Assembly (NCBI GenBank): GCA_963739375.1
Contig: CAVUAF010000003.1
Span: forward strand, 1 to 64,000
Direction of reading: 5' to 3'
Length of the DNA stretch: 64,000 bases
Source: CAVUAF01 sp963739375
GTDB lineage: Bacteria > Acidobacteriota > Terriglobia > Terriglobales > Acidobacteriaceae
The position numbers and the translations under genes were made by a program. The notes beneath the pieces are model-generated. The model was not told where the DNA came from and did not search any database. It worked only from the letters and a program-made list of their open reading frames with translations. Below are positions 44,874 to 53,154 of the stretch, piece after piece; position 1 is the stretch's first letter; every line of letters begins with the position of its first letter.

Positions 44874-45274
44874 ACGCCGCCGCATCGCCCGCAGGACGCC
44901 GCGACCGGCCTCGGGATCCGCGGACGGCGGAAGGGACGCACTCCGCACCAAGATTCAAACCAAGCCGGCACCATCATCGACACCCGGACCTGCGCAGGAT
45001 GGTATAAGCGGAGGCGATGTTGTACGCGGTGTGATGAAAATGAATGTAGTGTCCCCGCCGGGCGATAGCGTTCTGGATCTCCTGCCTGGTTCTCTTTTTC
45101 TTCACCGCGCATCGCGTACAAGATGGCGCGAGCGCTGGCGACCAACCCGCCTTCGTCGCTGGGGGCAGCCAAAACATTCCACAGGGTTCACCCCCGGTCA
45201 CAGCAAGCAGCCGAGTAACGGCAGTGCCTGAGCTGTCGTTCGTCCAAATGCTGATCTGCTTCCGGAACAACAGC
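44874..45274. other. Intergenic region between carbohydrate and kdp genes
   Basis: About 400 bases without a convincing gene. On the minus strand, peptides such as KKKRTRQEIQNAIARRGHY appear in short, broken frames; they may be a gene remnant but I cannot name it. A degenerate copy of the tRNA-Gln 3' end lies inside at about 45152-45173. No integrase, hairpin terminator or clear promoter is seen. Confidence 0.5.
45152..45173 (+). repeat. Degenerate copy of the tRNA-Gln 3' end
   Basis: GGGGGCAGCCAAA at 45161-45173 is an exact 13-base match to the end of tRNA-Gln and its following bases, in the same orientation. The bases before it (TTCGTCGCT) match the T-arm TTCGAATCCCT with a two-base gap and one mismatch. 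It may be an old attachment-site remnant. Chance is not excluded. Confidence 0.4.
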
Positions 45275-46717
45275 TTATGGCGCAAGGGGAAGAGAAAAGG
45301 AGAAGACCGATCCACGCGTGAGCTGGCTCGTCACCCCGATGGTTCCGCCGTGCAGTTCGACGATGGCCTTGGCGATGGCCAATCCCATGCCGGTTCCCTG
45401 GATGAGCAGCCGCTGATCGCGCCCACGATAAAACTTCTCGAAGATCATCGACTGCTCCATATCGTCGATGCCGGCACCGTGGTCGGCAACGCTGGTGACG
45501 AGTTGGCCGGCGCGGATTTCGGCGCTGATGTGGATCGGCGCATCCGGCGGCGAATACTTGCCCGCGTTCTCCAGCAGCTGCGCGAGCACCTCCGTGGTGC
45601 GCTCCAGATCGATACTGACCGGCGGCAGGTCGGCAGGAATATTCTTCTCGATCGGGTGCTGATCCAACGCATGCCGCGACTGGAGCAGGGCCGCCTCCAC
45701 CGCCTCGCTGATCTGGTGTGGCTCGGGATGGAGAGCGATCTGGTGAGCATCGAGCTGCGCCACCTCCGCCGCTTCGCCCACCAGACGATTGAGCCGGTCG
45801 GCTTCCTCGTTGATAACGGCCAGCAGATCCCGCAACTCGGGCTTAATGACCTCCGCCTCGGCCAGCAGCGCCTCCGCCGACGCCTTGATGGAAGTGAGCG
45901 GAGTGCGGAACTCGTGGGTGACGGAATCGAGCAGCAGCGCCCGCAGCCGGTCGCTCTCTCGGGAGGCCTCCGCTTTCGTCAGTCGCTCCATGGTCGAGGT
46001 GCGCTCGATCGCGATGCCCACCAGGCTGCCGATCGCTTCCAGGGATTCGCGCGACAGGTCGCCGCCCACCACCGCGAGGATTCCCATGGAGCGCATGCCC
46101 AGGCGCAACGGCATGAAACAGCGCCCGTGCTCGCGATCCAGAACCGGCTCGCCGCGCCCGCTGACCGCTTTCAGCTCCTCGATGGGGATGGCGGCCTGCA
46201 CCGAGAGGTCGGAGAAATAGGTCTTCTGTTTCTCCTCCAGGAAGATCGCGGCCCCGCTCACCGCGAAGTTCTCCACGATGTATGCCGGCACGCTGTTGAG
46301 CAGTCCAAAGACGTTTTCGGTCACCAGCAACTGCTGGCTGAAGCTGTAGAGCTGCTCCACTTCCCGGCGGCGCTGATGCGAGCGCAGGGTCTCGTGGCGG
46401 GCCCGCTCCGATAACTGGCTGGCGATGATGGCGGTGACCAGGAAGGCGAACAGCGACACCCAGTTCTGTGGGTCGGCGATGGTGATGGTCAGTACGGGAG
46501 GCAGAAAGAAGTAGTTGAACGCCAGGGTGGCGACCAGCGCCATGAAAATGGCGTGACGCAGGCCCCAAACCGCCGACACGATCAGGATGGCCAGCAGGAA
46601 CGTAAACCCTACCGTCGTGGGGTTCACGTGGATGAGCTTGAAGTAGACCCAGACGATGGCGCAGACGATGGCAAAAGCGGCCAGAAAACGTACCAGCGAT
46701 TGTGCCCGTCGCTGCAC
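45275..46717 (-). CDS. kdpD: KdpD C-terminal half: membrane sensor histidine kinase
   Basis: A 480-residue protein corresponding to the second half of KdpD. A DUF4118-type domain with four hydrophobic segments (FTFLLAILIVSAVWGLRHAI, LAFNYFFLPPVLTITIADP) is followed by a GAF-like region. The phospho-acceptor histidine is in SVTHEFRTPLTSIKASAEAL (about residue 270), and the ATPase domain has QLLENAGKYSPP, DHGAGID and GTGMGLAIAKAIVELHGG. It would phosphorylate KdpE in response to potassium limitation or osmotic stress. The N-terminal KdpD and USP domains are on a separate, divergent gene 53 bases away. Confidence 0.88.
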   Translation of the reverse strand: MQRRAQSLVRFLAAFAIVCAIVWVYFKLIHVNPTTVGFTFLLAILIVSAVWGLRHAIFMALVATLAFNYFFLPPVLTITIADPQNWVSLFAFLVTAIIASQLSERARHETLRSHQRRREVEQLYSFSQQLLVTENVFGLLNSVPAYIVENFAVSGAAIFLEEKQKTYFSDLSVQAAIPIEELKAVSGRGEPVLDREHGRCFMPLRLGMRSMGILAVVGGDLSRESLEAIGSLVGIAIERTSTMERLTKAEASRESDRLRALLLDSVTHEFRTPLTSIKASAEALLAEAEVIKPELRDLLAVINEEADRLNRLVGEAAEVAQLDAHQIALHPEPHQISEAVEAALLQSRHALDQHPIEKNIPADLPPVSIDLERTTEVLAQLLENAGKYSPPDAPIHISAEIRAGQLVTSVADHGAGIDDMEQSMIFEKFYRGRDQRLLIQGTGMGLAIAKAIVELHGGTIGVTSQLTRGSVFSFSLPLAP

Positions 46718-46770
46718 GCGGCGATTGTATCCGATTCGACTTTTGCCGACGTCTTGGTGACAATAGCGCG

Positions 46771-47892
46771 ATGCCCAAGACTCCCGACCAATGGCTGGAG
46801 GAAGCCGCCCCGCAGAAGCAGCAGAGTATCTTCAAGCTGTTTCTCGGCTACGCCCCCGGGGTGGGCAAGACGTTCAACATGCTGAGCGAAGGCATCCGCC
46901 GGCGGAGCCGCGGGGAGGATGTCGTCATCGGGCTGGTCGAGACGCACGGGCGCAAGAGCATCGCCGAACTGGCGGCCCGGCTGGAAACGGTGCCGCGGCG
47001 GCAACTGCAGTACAAGGGCGCGTCGTTCGAGGAAATGGATGTCGACGCCGTGCTGGCGCGGCGGCCCCAGATCGCACTGATCGACGAACTGGCGCACACC
47101 AACATCGAGGGCAGCCGCAACCGCAAGCGCTATGACGACGTCCGCGAACTGCTCGACGCCGGCATCGACGTGCTCTCGACGATGAACGTGCAGCACATCG
47201 AGAGCCTCACCCCCCTGGTGCAGAGCATCACCGGGATCACCGTGCGGGAGACCGTGCCCGACTGGGTGATGCAGCGGGTCAACGAAATCGTGCTCGCCGA
47301 CCTGACCCCGGAAGCGCTGCAGACGCGCATGAAGCGTGGCGACATCTACCCGGTGGAACGTGCGGAGCGGGCGCTGGGCCACTTCTTCCGCCCCGCCAAC
47401 CTGATCTCGCTGCGCGAACTGGCGCTGCAACAGGTGGCGCGCGCGGTGGACCGCAGCCTGGAGTCCCAACTGCGCAAGGAAGGCATCGGCCCCAGTGCCG
47501 GAGTGCAGGAACGGATTGCGGTGTGCATCAGCTCGAACCCGGCGGCCCAGTACTTGATCGCGCGGGCGGGGCGCATGGCGGAGCGCATCGGCGCCGACCT
47601 GCTGGTGATCTACGTGGACATCGGCGTGGACGACGACCCGGAATACCAGCGGACGCTCGCTCAGAACCTGCATTTTGCCGAGAACATGCGCGCCCAGATC
47701 GTGCGCGTCCAGGGCAAGAGCGTGGCCGAGGAGGTGGCGAAGGTGGTGCGCGCGAAGCGCGTCACGCAGGTGGTGTTCGGGCGCTCCGCGCAATCCGGCT
47801 GGCGCCGCTACCTGTATCTCTCGGCGGTGCACAAGTTCCTGCGCGATGCCCCGCCGGTCGACGTGCACATCGTCACCCAGGAAGTGGTGTGA
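46771..47892 (+). CDS. KdpD N-terminal half: KdpD and universal stress domains
   Basis: A 373-residue cytoplasmic protein with the first half of KdpD. The nucleotide-binding motif is FLGYAPGVGKTFNMLSEG (residues 24-41), and the KdpD signature includes VVIGLVETHGRK, ALIDELAHTNIEGSRNRKRY and DVLSTMNVQHIESL. A universal stress protein domain follows from about residue 247 (ERIAVCISSNPAAQYLIARA, VVFGRSAQSGWRRYLYLS). In E. coli this part binds nucleotides and tunes the kinase. Here it has no kinase domain. It ends four bases before kdpE, so it is cotranscribed with the response regulator. Confidence 0.88.
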   Translation: MPKTPDQWLEEAAPQKQQSIFKLFLGYAPGVGKTFNMLSEGIRRRSRGEDVVIGLVETHGRKSIAELAARLETVPRRQLQYKGASFEEMDVDAVLARRPQIALIDELAHTNIEGSRNRKRYDDVRELLDAGIDVLSTMNVQHIESLTPLVQSITGITVRETVPDWVMQRVNEIVLADLTPEALQTRMKRGDIYPVERAERALGHFFRPANLISLRELALQQVARAVDRSLESQLRKEGIGPSAGVQERIAVCISSNPAAQYLIARAGRMAERIGADLLVIYVDIGVDDDPEYQRTLAQNLHFAENMRAQIVRVQGKSVAEEVAKVVRAKRVTQVVFGRSAQSGWRRYLYLSAVHKFLRDAPPVDVHIVTQEVV

Positions 47893-47896
47893 GCGC

Positions 47897-48598
47897 ATGA
47901 GCGGCGGGGAGAAGCGCAACATCCTGGTGGTCGACGACGAGCGGCAGATCACGCGCGTGCTCAAGACCACGCTCTCGCGCCAGGGCTACGCCATCCGCAC
48001 CGCCGCGGACGGCGACGAGGCGCTGCAGGTGATGAAGGAGTGGCCGCCCGACCTGCTGATCACGGACCTGCGCATGCCCAACATGGACGGGCTGGCGCTG
48101 TGCCGCCATGTGCGCGCCAAGTCGGCGATTCCGATCATCGTGCTGTCGGTGAAAGGCGAGGAGCGGATCAAGGTCGAGGCGCTCGACGCGGGGGCGGACG
48201 ACTACGTCACCAAGCCCTTCAACCTCAACGAACTGCTGGCGCGGGTACGGGCTTGCCTGCGCCGCGCCTCGTCGCCGCCAGAGCTGGAAGCGGAAACCAT
48301 CGCGCTCGGCGATTTTCGCATCGACCCGGCGGCGCGCAGCGTTTTGGTCCGGGGTCGGGAGGTCCACCTCACGCCCAAGGAGTTTGACCTGCTGGTGTAC
48401 CTGGCGCGGCATCCCGGAAGAGTGCTGACGCATCGCGTGCTGCTGGCGGCGGTGTGGGGCGGCACCAGCACGGAACAGACGGAGTACCTGCGCGTCTTTG
48501 TCGGGCAGTTGCGCAAGAAGCTCGAGCCGGAAGAAAAGTCGCCGCGCTACATCGTGACCGAGCCCTGGGTCGGATACCGCTTCGATCCCGGGGACTGA
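47897..48598 (+). CDS. kdpE: Response regulator KdpE (OmpR family)
   Basis: A 233-residue regulator. The receiver domain has the acidic pair in ILVVDDERQ, the phospho-acceptor aspartate in LLITDLRMPNMDG, and the lysine in DDYVTKPFNLNELLARV. The winged-helix domain has VHLTPKEFDLLVYLARHPGR and TEQTEYLRVFVGQLRKKL and ends YIVTEPWVGYRF. KdpE activates kdpFABC on phosphorylation by KdpD. The start ATG at 47897 is four bases from the end of the KdpD N-terminal gene. A KdpE-box-like sequence lies 220 bases beyond its stop. Confidence 0.92.
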   Translation: MSGGEKRNILVVDDERQITRVLKTTLSRQGYAIRTAADGDEALQVMKEWPPDLLITDLRMPNMDGLALCRHVRAKSAIPIIVLSVKGEERIKVEALDAGADDYVTKPFNLNELLARVRACLRRASSPPELEAETIALGDFRIDPAARSVLVRGREVHLTPKEFDLLVYLARHPGRVLTHRVLLAAVWGGTSTEQTEYLRVFVGQLRKKLEPEEKSPRYIVTEPWVGYRFDPGD

Positions 48599-48972
48599 TT
48601 CAACCTCCGCTCCGCCCTCCCCGCAGTACCTCGGTGGTGCCTCCTCGCTGCCGCCTCGTCCCGCGCGCGTTTACGAAACTCGGCAAGAAGCTGGATGAAG
48701 CCGGCTGTGCGCACTGTATCCGCACCGAACCGTGGATCTTCTGCCGCTTCGACCCCAGCGGCTGGTGAACGCCGATCCGGAGTGTGCGCATGGCCGCCGG
48801 GTCTGCTTTACGAATTCTTTATGGACTTTTTAGACGAACTTTATGCGCCCCAGTATCCAATCTGACTCAGGAGCAGAGTGAGCATCGACGGGAGCGGCAT
48901 GGGGAATGGGCAAACGATCCCGAACTTCATGCCAGGCTCCTGGTCGGCTGAGGCTGTTGGGTTGAGGTTCAA
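48599..48972. other. Regulatory gap upstream of the kdp transport operon
   Basis: About 370 bases between kdpE and the first small gene of the transport operon. The first half is GC-rich and has no sustained coding frame. The second half, from about 48808, turns AT-rich, which is unusual in this window, and contains the KdpE-box-like motif. I see no terminator after kdpE. Confidence 0.55.
48818..48834 (+). promoter_or_regulatory. KdpE-box-like sequence
   Basis: TTTATG-GACTT-TTTAGA matches the E. coli KdpE consensus TTTATA-N5-TTTACA at 10 of 12 fixed positions with the same spacing. It lies in an AT-rich patch 139 bases before the first gene of the presumed kdp transport operon. That position fits transcriptional activation by KdpE. 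Confidence 0.55.
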
Positions 48973-49272
48973 ATGTCGACGATGGTGGTCTTGCTGGTGA
49001 TCTGTGTCGGCGCGGTTTGGTTCTTCATCCGCTTTCTGGTCGCGCTTTACAAGGACGGCCGGCGGGCCGGCGCCTGCCCGGTGAGCAGAATCGAACCCGA
49101 GGAGCGGTACGGCCAGTTTGAGCTTGCAGATCCGTTTCTGCCTGCCCCGGCCGCGGACGAAGCAGCTGCGCGCTTCGGGGAGCAGGCAAGCAACCGGGCC
49201 CAGGTGGTGGTGATGAACCGGCGTGCCGCCGTCCCCAGTTCGAACTTACCCGCAGCCCACACCGAGTGGTAG
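48973..49272 (+). CDS. Small single-pass membrane protein, kdp-linked
   Basis: A 99-residue protein with one N-terminal hydrophobic helix (MVVLLVICVGAVWFFIRFLV), a short basic stretch (YKDGRRAG) and a polar tail. No family is recognised. A GAGG site precedes the ATG. It is the first gene after the KdpE-box-like motif and lies 33 bases before the beta-barrel gene, so it is probably expressed with the kdp genes. Confidence 0.55.
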   Translation: MSTMVVLLVICVGAVWFFIRFLVALYKDGRRAGACPVSRIEPEERYGQFELADPFLPAPAADEAAARFGEQASNRAQVVVMNRRAAVPSSNLPAAHTEW

Positions 49273-49305
49273 CTGCTGGTCCAAAAGACAATCAGAAAGA
49301 GCCTT

Positions 49306-50949
49306 ATGACGAAAAATGCGTTGTCGTGCCATGGGCGGTTGGTTGCCAGTCTTCTGTTGCTGATGTCTTTGGCGTACCCGTGCCTGGCGCAGGGCGATCG
49401 CCCGGCGCCGAGCGAGCAGCCGGCTTCGGCCGCGACCGGCTCCGCGAGCACGGCGAAAATCAACGCCGAGATTCTCGCGGAACTCGAGCGGATGCGCGCG
49501 CGCATTCAGGAGCTGGAGGCCCAGCTTAAGCAGCAGGCGGGCATCGCCACGACCACCAGCGGCAGCGGTCAGGCGGTACAGCAGGCCGGTGCGGTGCCGG
49601 GCTTTGCTGGTGGATCGCCGACAACCCCGCCGGAAGCGACCCGTGGCGAGACGGTGACTGCCGCGCAGGGCGAGACCAAGCCCGCCAAGTCCGAACCGTT
49701 TGCCTTCGCCGACTTCACCTGGCTGAACGGGACCCCGCGCACCAAGACGCCGGCGCTGGACACCAAATTCTTCACGCCCGAGATCCGAACCGACGTCGAT
49801 TACATCTACGATTTCAATCATCCGAAGGATGATACGGTCAGCGGTTCGAGCGAGGTCTTTCGTGCCGGCGAAATCCAGATGACGCAGCTCGGCGTGGGCG
49901 GCGACTTCCATTTCGACAACGTTCGCGCACGCCTGATGACGCAGTTCGGGATGTACTCCCAGACCACGCCACGCAATGACGCTAGCCCGGCGCGGGGCCA
50001 GTGGAACCTGGACGGCGCTTATCGGTACATCTCGGAAGCATACGGCGGCTACCACATCAACAAGATGCACGGCATCAACATCGATGCCGGCATCTTCATG
50101 TCGTACGTCGGCCTGTTCAGCTACTACAACTTTGACAACTGGGCCTACCAGCCGTCGTATGTCTCCTCCAACACGCCCTGGTTCTTTAACGGCGTGCGGG
50201 TGCAGTTCTTCCCCACGGAAAAGCTGAAGATCGAGCCTTGGTTCGTGAACGGCTGGCAGTCCTACGGCAAATTCAACAATCGTCCTGGGATCGGCGGGCA
50301 AATTCTCTGGCGGCCAAACGCCAAGTGGTCGATCCTTGGGAACCAATATCTATTGGGCCGCGACGCGCTGGGCGTGACCGGTCGCACGCGCTTCCACACC
50401 GACGACAGCATCCAGTACAAGTACTACGACAATCCCAACACCTTCGTCAGCAAGGCGGCGTTTTCCTTCACTGCGGACGCCGGGTGCGAAAGCGGCGGCG
50501 GCGTGAGCTGCTTCGGAAACGGGAAGAATGGCCCGAAGCAGAGCTTCCTGGGAGCGATGCTGTACAACCGCCTCTGGTTCCATAAGGACCTCTACGCCGT
50601 GACCATTGGCGGAGGTGGGATCAACAACCCCGGACGCTACCTGGTTCTCCTGCCACCCATCAACGGTGCCACTGCGACGTCCGGGACGCCGTACTTCACG
50701 GAAAACCCCGGCGACCCGTACAAGGCGTGGGATGCCTCGGCGACCTTCGATTACATGCCCAGCCAGTACATCACCTTCCGCTGGGAATACAACCATCGCG
50801 CGGCCAATGTGCCGTATTTCTCCGGACGCGGCGGCGTCACACCTCCGGGCGGCAATACCGGAACACCTGGGTCGCTGGTGACAGGCTGGGCGCCCGATCT
50901 GCGGAAAACTGAGAACCGGCTCAACATGGCGATTCTGGTGAAGTTCTAG
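49306..50949 (+). CDS. Outer-membrane beta-barrel (porin-like) protein
   Basis: A 547-residue protein with a signal peptide (LVASLLLLMSLAYPCLAQ), a predicted coiled coil at residues 50-77 (INAEILAELERMRARIQELE) and a Gly/Thr/Ala linker. A beta-rich barrel follows, with repeated aromatic strands (FNHPKDDTVSGSSEVF, GIFMSYVGLFSYYNFDNWAY, QYITFRWEYNHRAANVPYFS) and a C-terminal MAILVKF ending in Phe. The domain order, with a periplasmic coiled coil before a barrel, is porin-like. It sits between the KdpE-box motif and kdpF, which suggests a role in K+ entry across the outer membrane, but that is inference. Confidence 0.75.
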   Translation: MTKNALSCHGRLVASLLLLMSLAYPCLAQGDRPAPSEQPASAATGSASTAKINAEILAELERMRARIQELEAQLKQQAGIATTTSGSGQAVQQAGAVPGFAGGSPTTPPEATRGETVTAAQGETKPAKSEPFAFADFTWLNGTPRTKTPALDTKFFTPEIRTDVDYIYDFNHPKDDTVSGSSEVFRAGEIQMTQLGVGGDFHFDNVRARLMTQFGMYSQTTPRNDASPARGQWNLDGAYRYISEAYGGYHINKMHGINIDAGIFMSYVGLFSYYNFDNWAYQPSYVSSNTPWFFNGVRVQFFPTEKLKIEPWFVNGWQSYGKFNNRPGIGGQILWRPNAKWSILGNQYLLGRDALGVTGRTRFHTDDSIQYKYYDNPNTFVSKAAFSFTADAGCESGGGVSCFGNGKNGPKQSFLGAMLYNRLWFHKDLYAVTIGGGGINNPGRYLVLLPPINGATATSGTPYFTENPGDPYKAWDASATFDYMPSQYITFRWEYNHRAANVPYFSGRGGVTPPGGNTGTPGSLVTGWAPDLRKTENRLNMAILVKF

Positions 50950-50956
50950 GCTTAGT

Positions 50957-51091
50957 ATGGCAATGCTTCGTGTGATGGAAAGCGTTGTTGCCGCTGGGGC
51001 AATCGGGCTGGCGTTGTATGGGCTCCGTCTCGGCTGGCGGGAATTGGGCGAGCTTGAAAAACTCGCACGCCGTCTGCGGCGAGGTTCATAA
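50957..51091 (+). CDS. 44-residue membrane miniprotein
   Basis: Seven bases after the beta-barrel gene stop, ATG 50957 opens a 44-residue frame. It has one hydrophobic helix (VVAAGAIGLALYGLRLGW) and a strongly charged amphipathic tail (RELGELEKLARRLRRG). No family is recognised. The tight spacing and operon position support it; the short length leaves doubt. Confidence 0.5.
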   Translation: MAMLRVMESVVAAGAIGLALYGLRLGWRELGELEKLARRLRRGS

Positions 51092-51155
51092 CGAGCGCAG
51101 CCAAAGCAAATGCGATGCAAATAACGGCTGGGTTCGGGTTGCAGGAGAAGGCATT

Positions 51156-51242
51156 ATGCAGGACTTGATGTTCGTGGCAATCACGATTGTGTTTTTCGCG
51201 CTGTCAATTGGCTATGTGCGGTTTTGTGACCGCGTGAAGTGA
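51156..51242 (+). CDS. 28-residue membrane miniprotein upstream of kdpF
   Basis: MQDLMFVAITIVFFALSIGY continues with VRFCDRVK and stop. It is one hydrophobic helix followed by a short basic end with a cysteine. I recall similar tiny frames ahead of kdpF in other genomes, usually left unannotated. A GGAGAAGG site lies 8 bases before the ATG, a good ribosome-binding signal, and kdpF begins 10 bases after. Confidence 0.6.
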   Translation: MQDLMFVAITIVFFALSIGYVRFCDRVK

Positions 51243-51252
51243 GAGGCAAGCG

Positions 51253-51342
51253 ATGAAACTCGAATCGGCCATCATGCTCGCCGTCGTCCTCCTGACCATG
51301 GTGTATCTCGTCTACGCGCTGCTGCGGCCGGAGAAGTTCTGA
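51253..51342 (+). CDS. kdpF: KdpF, small subunit of the K+ ATPase
   Basis: A 29-residue single-helix protein with the core MLAVVLLTMVYLVYALLRPE, the classical KdpF form ending L-x-RPE-x-F. KdpF stabilises the KdpABC complex in the inner membrane. It is preceded by AGGCAAGCG and separated from kdpA by a single base. Confidence 0.88.
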   Translation: MKLESAIMLAVVLLTMVYLVYALLRPEKF

Positions 51343-51343
51343 C

Positions 51344-53143
51344 ATGACCGCCAATGGCTGGTTGCAGATCGCGATTTTCCTGGCGCTCATCCTGGCGGTC
51401 ACCAAGCCGATGGGCGTCTTCATGGCGCGTGTCTTTAGCCGCGAGCGCACCTTCCTCGACCCGGTGCTGCGGCCTGTGGAGCGCGTGCTTTACCGCGTGA
51501 CCGGCGTGGACGAGAGCCACGAGATGCGCTGGACCGAGTACGCGCTCGCCATGCTGCTGTTCAGCCTGGTGTCGATGCTGCTGCTCTACCTGCTGCAGCG
51601 CGTGCAGGGATTCCTGCCCTTCAACCCGCAGAAGTTCGGCGCAGTGGCGCCCGAGCATCTGGCCTTCAACACCGCGGCGTCGTTCACCACCAACACGAAC
51701 TGGCAGGCCTATGCGGGTGAGAGCACGATGAGCTACTTCACCCAGATGGCCGGCCTCGCCTACCACAACTTCGTCTCGGCGGCGACGGGCATTGCGCTGG
51801 CCATCGCCTTCATCCGCGGCATTGCGCGCCGGCAGATGGAGACAATCGGGAACTTCTGGGTCGACATGACCCGCGCCGCGCTGTGGGTGCTGCTGCCGTT
51901 CTGCGTGGTGGGCGCGCTGCTGCTGGTCTCGCAGGGCGTGGTGCAGAACCTGAAGCCCTACGACACGGTGAAGCTGGTGGAAGCGCAGCAGGTCCCGAAG
52001 CTCGACGCCAGCGGCAAGCCGGTGGTGGGCCCCGACGGCAAGCCGGCGCTGGACACGGTGACGGAGCAAACGCTGGCGCAGGGCCCCGTGGCTTCGCAGG
52101 AGATCATCAAGGAGTTTGGCACGAACGGCGGCGGCTTCTTCAACGCCAACAGCGCCCATCCGTTTGAGAATCCGACGCCGTTGTCGAACCTGATCGAGAT
52201 GTTCGCGATCTTCGCCGTCTCGGCGGGGCTGACTTACACGCTGGGGCGCATGACCGGTTCGCAGCGCCACGGCTGGGCAGTCTGGGCGGCGATGGCGATC
52301 CTGTTCCTGGCCGGCGTGACGACAGCGTACTGGGCGGAGACGCACGGCAACCCGCTGCTGCACGGCGTGGACCAGCGCGCAACGGCCATGCAGCCCGGCG
52401 GCAACATGGAAGGCAAGGAAGTCCGCTTCGGGATCGCTAGCTCCGCGCTCTTCGCCACGGTCACGACCGACGCCAGTTGTGGTGCCATCAACGGCTGGCA
52501 CGATTCGTTCACGCCGCTGGGCGGCATGGTGCCGCTGGTCAACATCATGCTCAGCGAGGTGATCTTCGGCGGCGTCGGCGCCGGCATGTACGGCATGCTG
52601 ATCTACATCGTGCTGGCAGTGTTCATCGCCGGACTGATGGTGGGCCGCACGCCGGAGTACCTGGGGAAGAAGATCGAAGCCTACGACGTGAAGATGGCGA
52701 TGCTGGTGGCGCTGGTGTTTCCCATCATCATCCTGACCTTTACCGCCATCTCGGTCCTGCATGGCTTCGGCACTTCGAGCATTGCCAATCCGGGACCGCA
52801 CGGGATGAGCGAGATTCTGTACGCGTACACCTCGGGCGCGGGCAACAACGGCTCGGCATTCGGCGGCCTGAATGCCAACACGCCCTGGTACAACCTGACG
52901 ATCGGCCTGACCATGCTGGCGGGCCGGTTCCTGATGATTATCCCGATGCTGGCGATCGCCGGAAACCTGGCGCGCAAGAAGTACGTGCCGCCGTCACTGG
53001 GGACCTTCCCGGTGACCACGCCGCTGTTCACGGTCCTGCTGATCGGCGTGATCCTCATCGTGGGCGCACTGACGTTCTTTCCGGCGCTGAGCCTGGGGCC
53101 CATTCTGGAGCACCTGCTGATGGGCGCGGGCAAGACCTTCTGA
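51344..53143 (+). CDS. kdpA: KdpA, K+-translocating channel subunit
   Basis: A 599-residue membrane protein with about ten hydrophobic segments. All pore-loop selectivity segments are visible: NTAASFTTNTNWQAYAGE, EFGTNGGGFFNANSAHPFEN, TTDASCGAINGWHDSFTPLG and TSGAGNNGSAFGGLNANTPW. It belongs to the same superfamily as Trk/Ktr channels and passes K+ to the ATPase subunit. An insert rich in Lys/Asp/Gly (KLDASGKPVVGPDGKPALD) between membrane segments is longer than in E. coli. The gene is intact and starts one base after kdpF. Confidence 0.96.
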   Translation: MTANGWLQIAIFLALILAVTKPMGVFMARVFSRERTFLDPVLRPVERVLYRVTGVDESHEMRWTEYALAMLLFSLVSMLLLYLLQRVQGFLPFNPQKFGAVAPEHLAFNTAASFTTNTNWQAYAGESTMSYFTQMAGLAYHNFVSAATGIALAIAFIRGIARRQMETIGNFWVDMTRAALWVLLPFCVVGALLLVSQGVVQNLKPYDTVKLVEAQQVPKLDASGKPVVGPDGKPALDTVTEQTLAQGPVASQEIIKEFGTNGGGFFNANSAHPFENPTPLSNLIEMFAIFAVSAGLTYTLGRMTGSQRHGWAVWAAMAILFLAGVTTAYWAETHGNPLLHGVDQRATAMQPGGNMEGKEVRFGIASSALFATVTTDASCGAINGWHDSFTPLGGMVPLVNIMLSEVIFGGVGAGMYGMLIYIVLAVFIAGLMVGRTPEYLGKKIEAYDVKMAMLVALVFPIIILTFTAISVLHGFGTSSIANPGPHGMSEILYAYTSGAGNNGSAFGGLNANTPWYNLTIGLTMLAGRFLMIIPMLAIAGNLARKKYVPPSLGTFPVTTPLFTVLLIGVILIVGALTFFPALSLGPILEHLLMGAGKTF

Positions 53144-53154
53144 GGATTCTGCTA

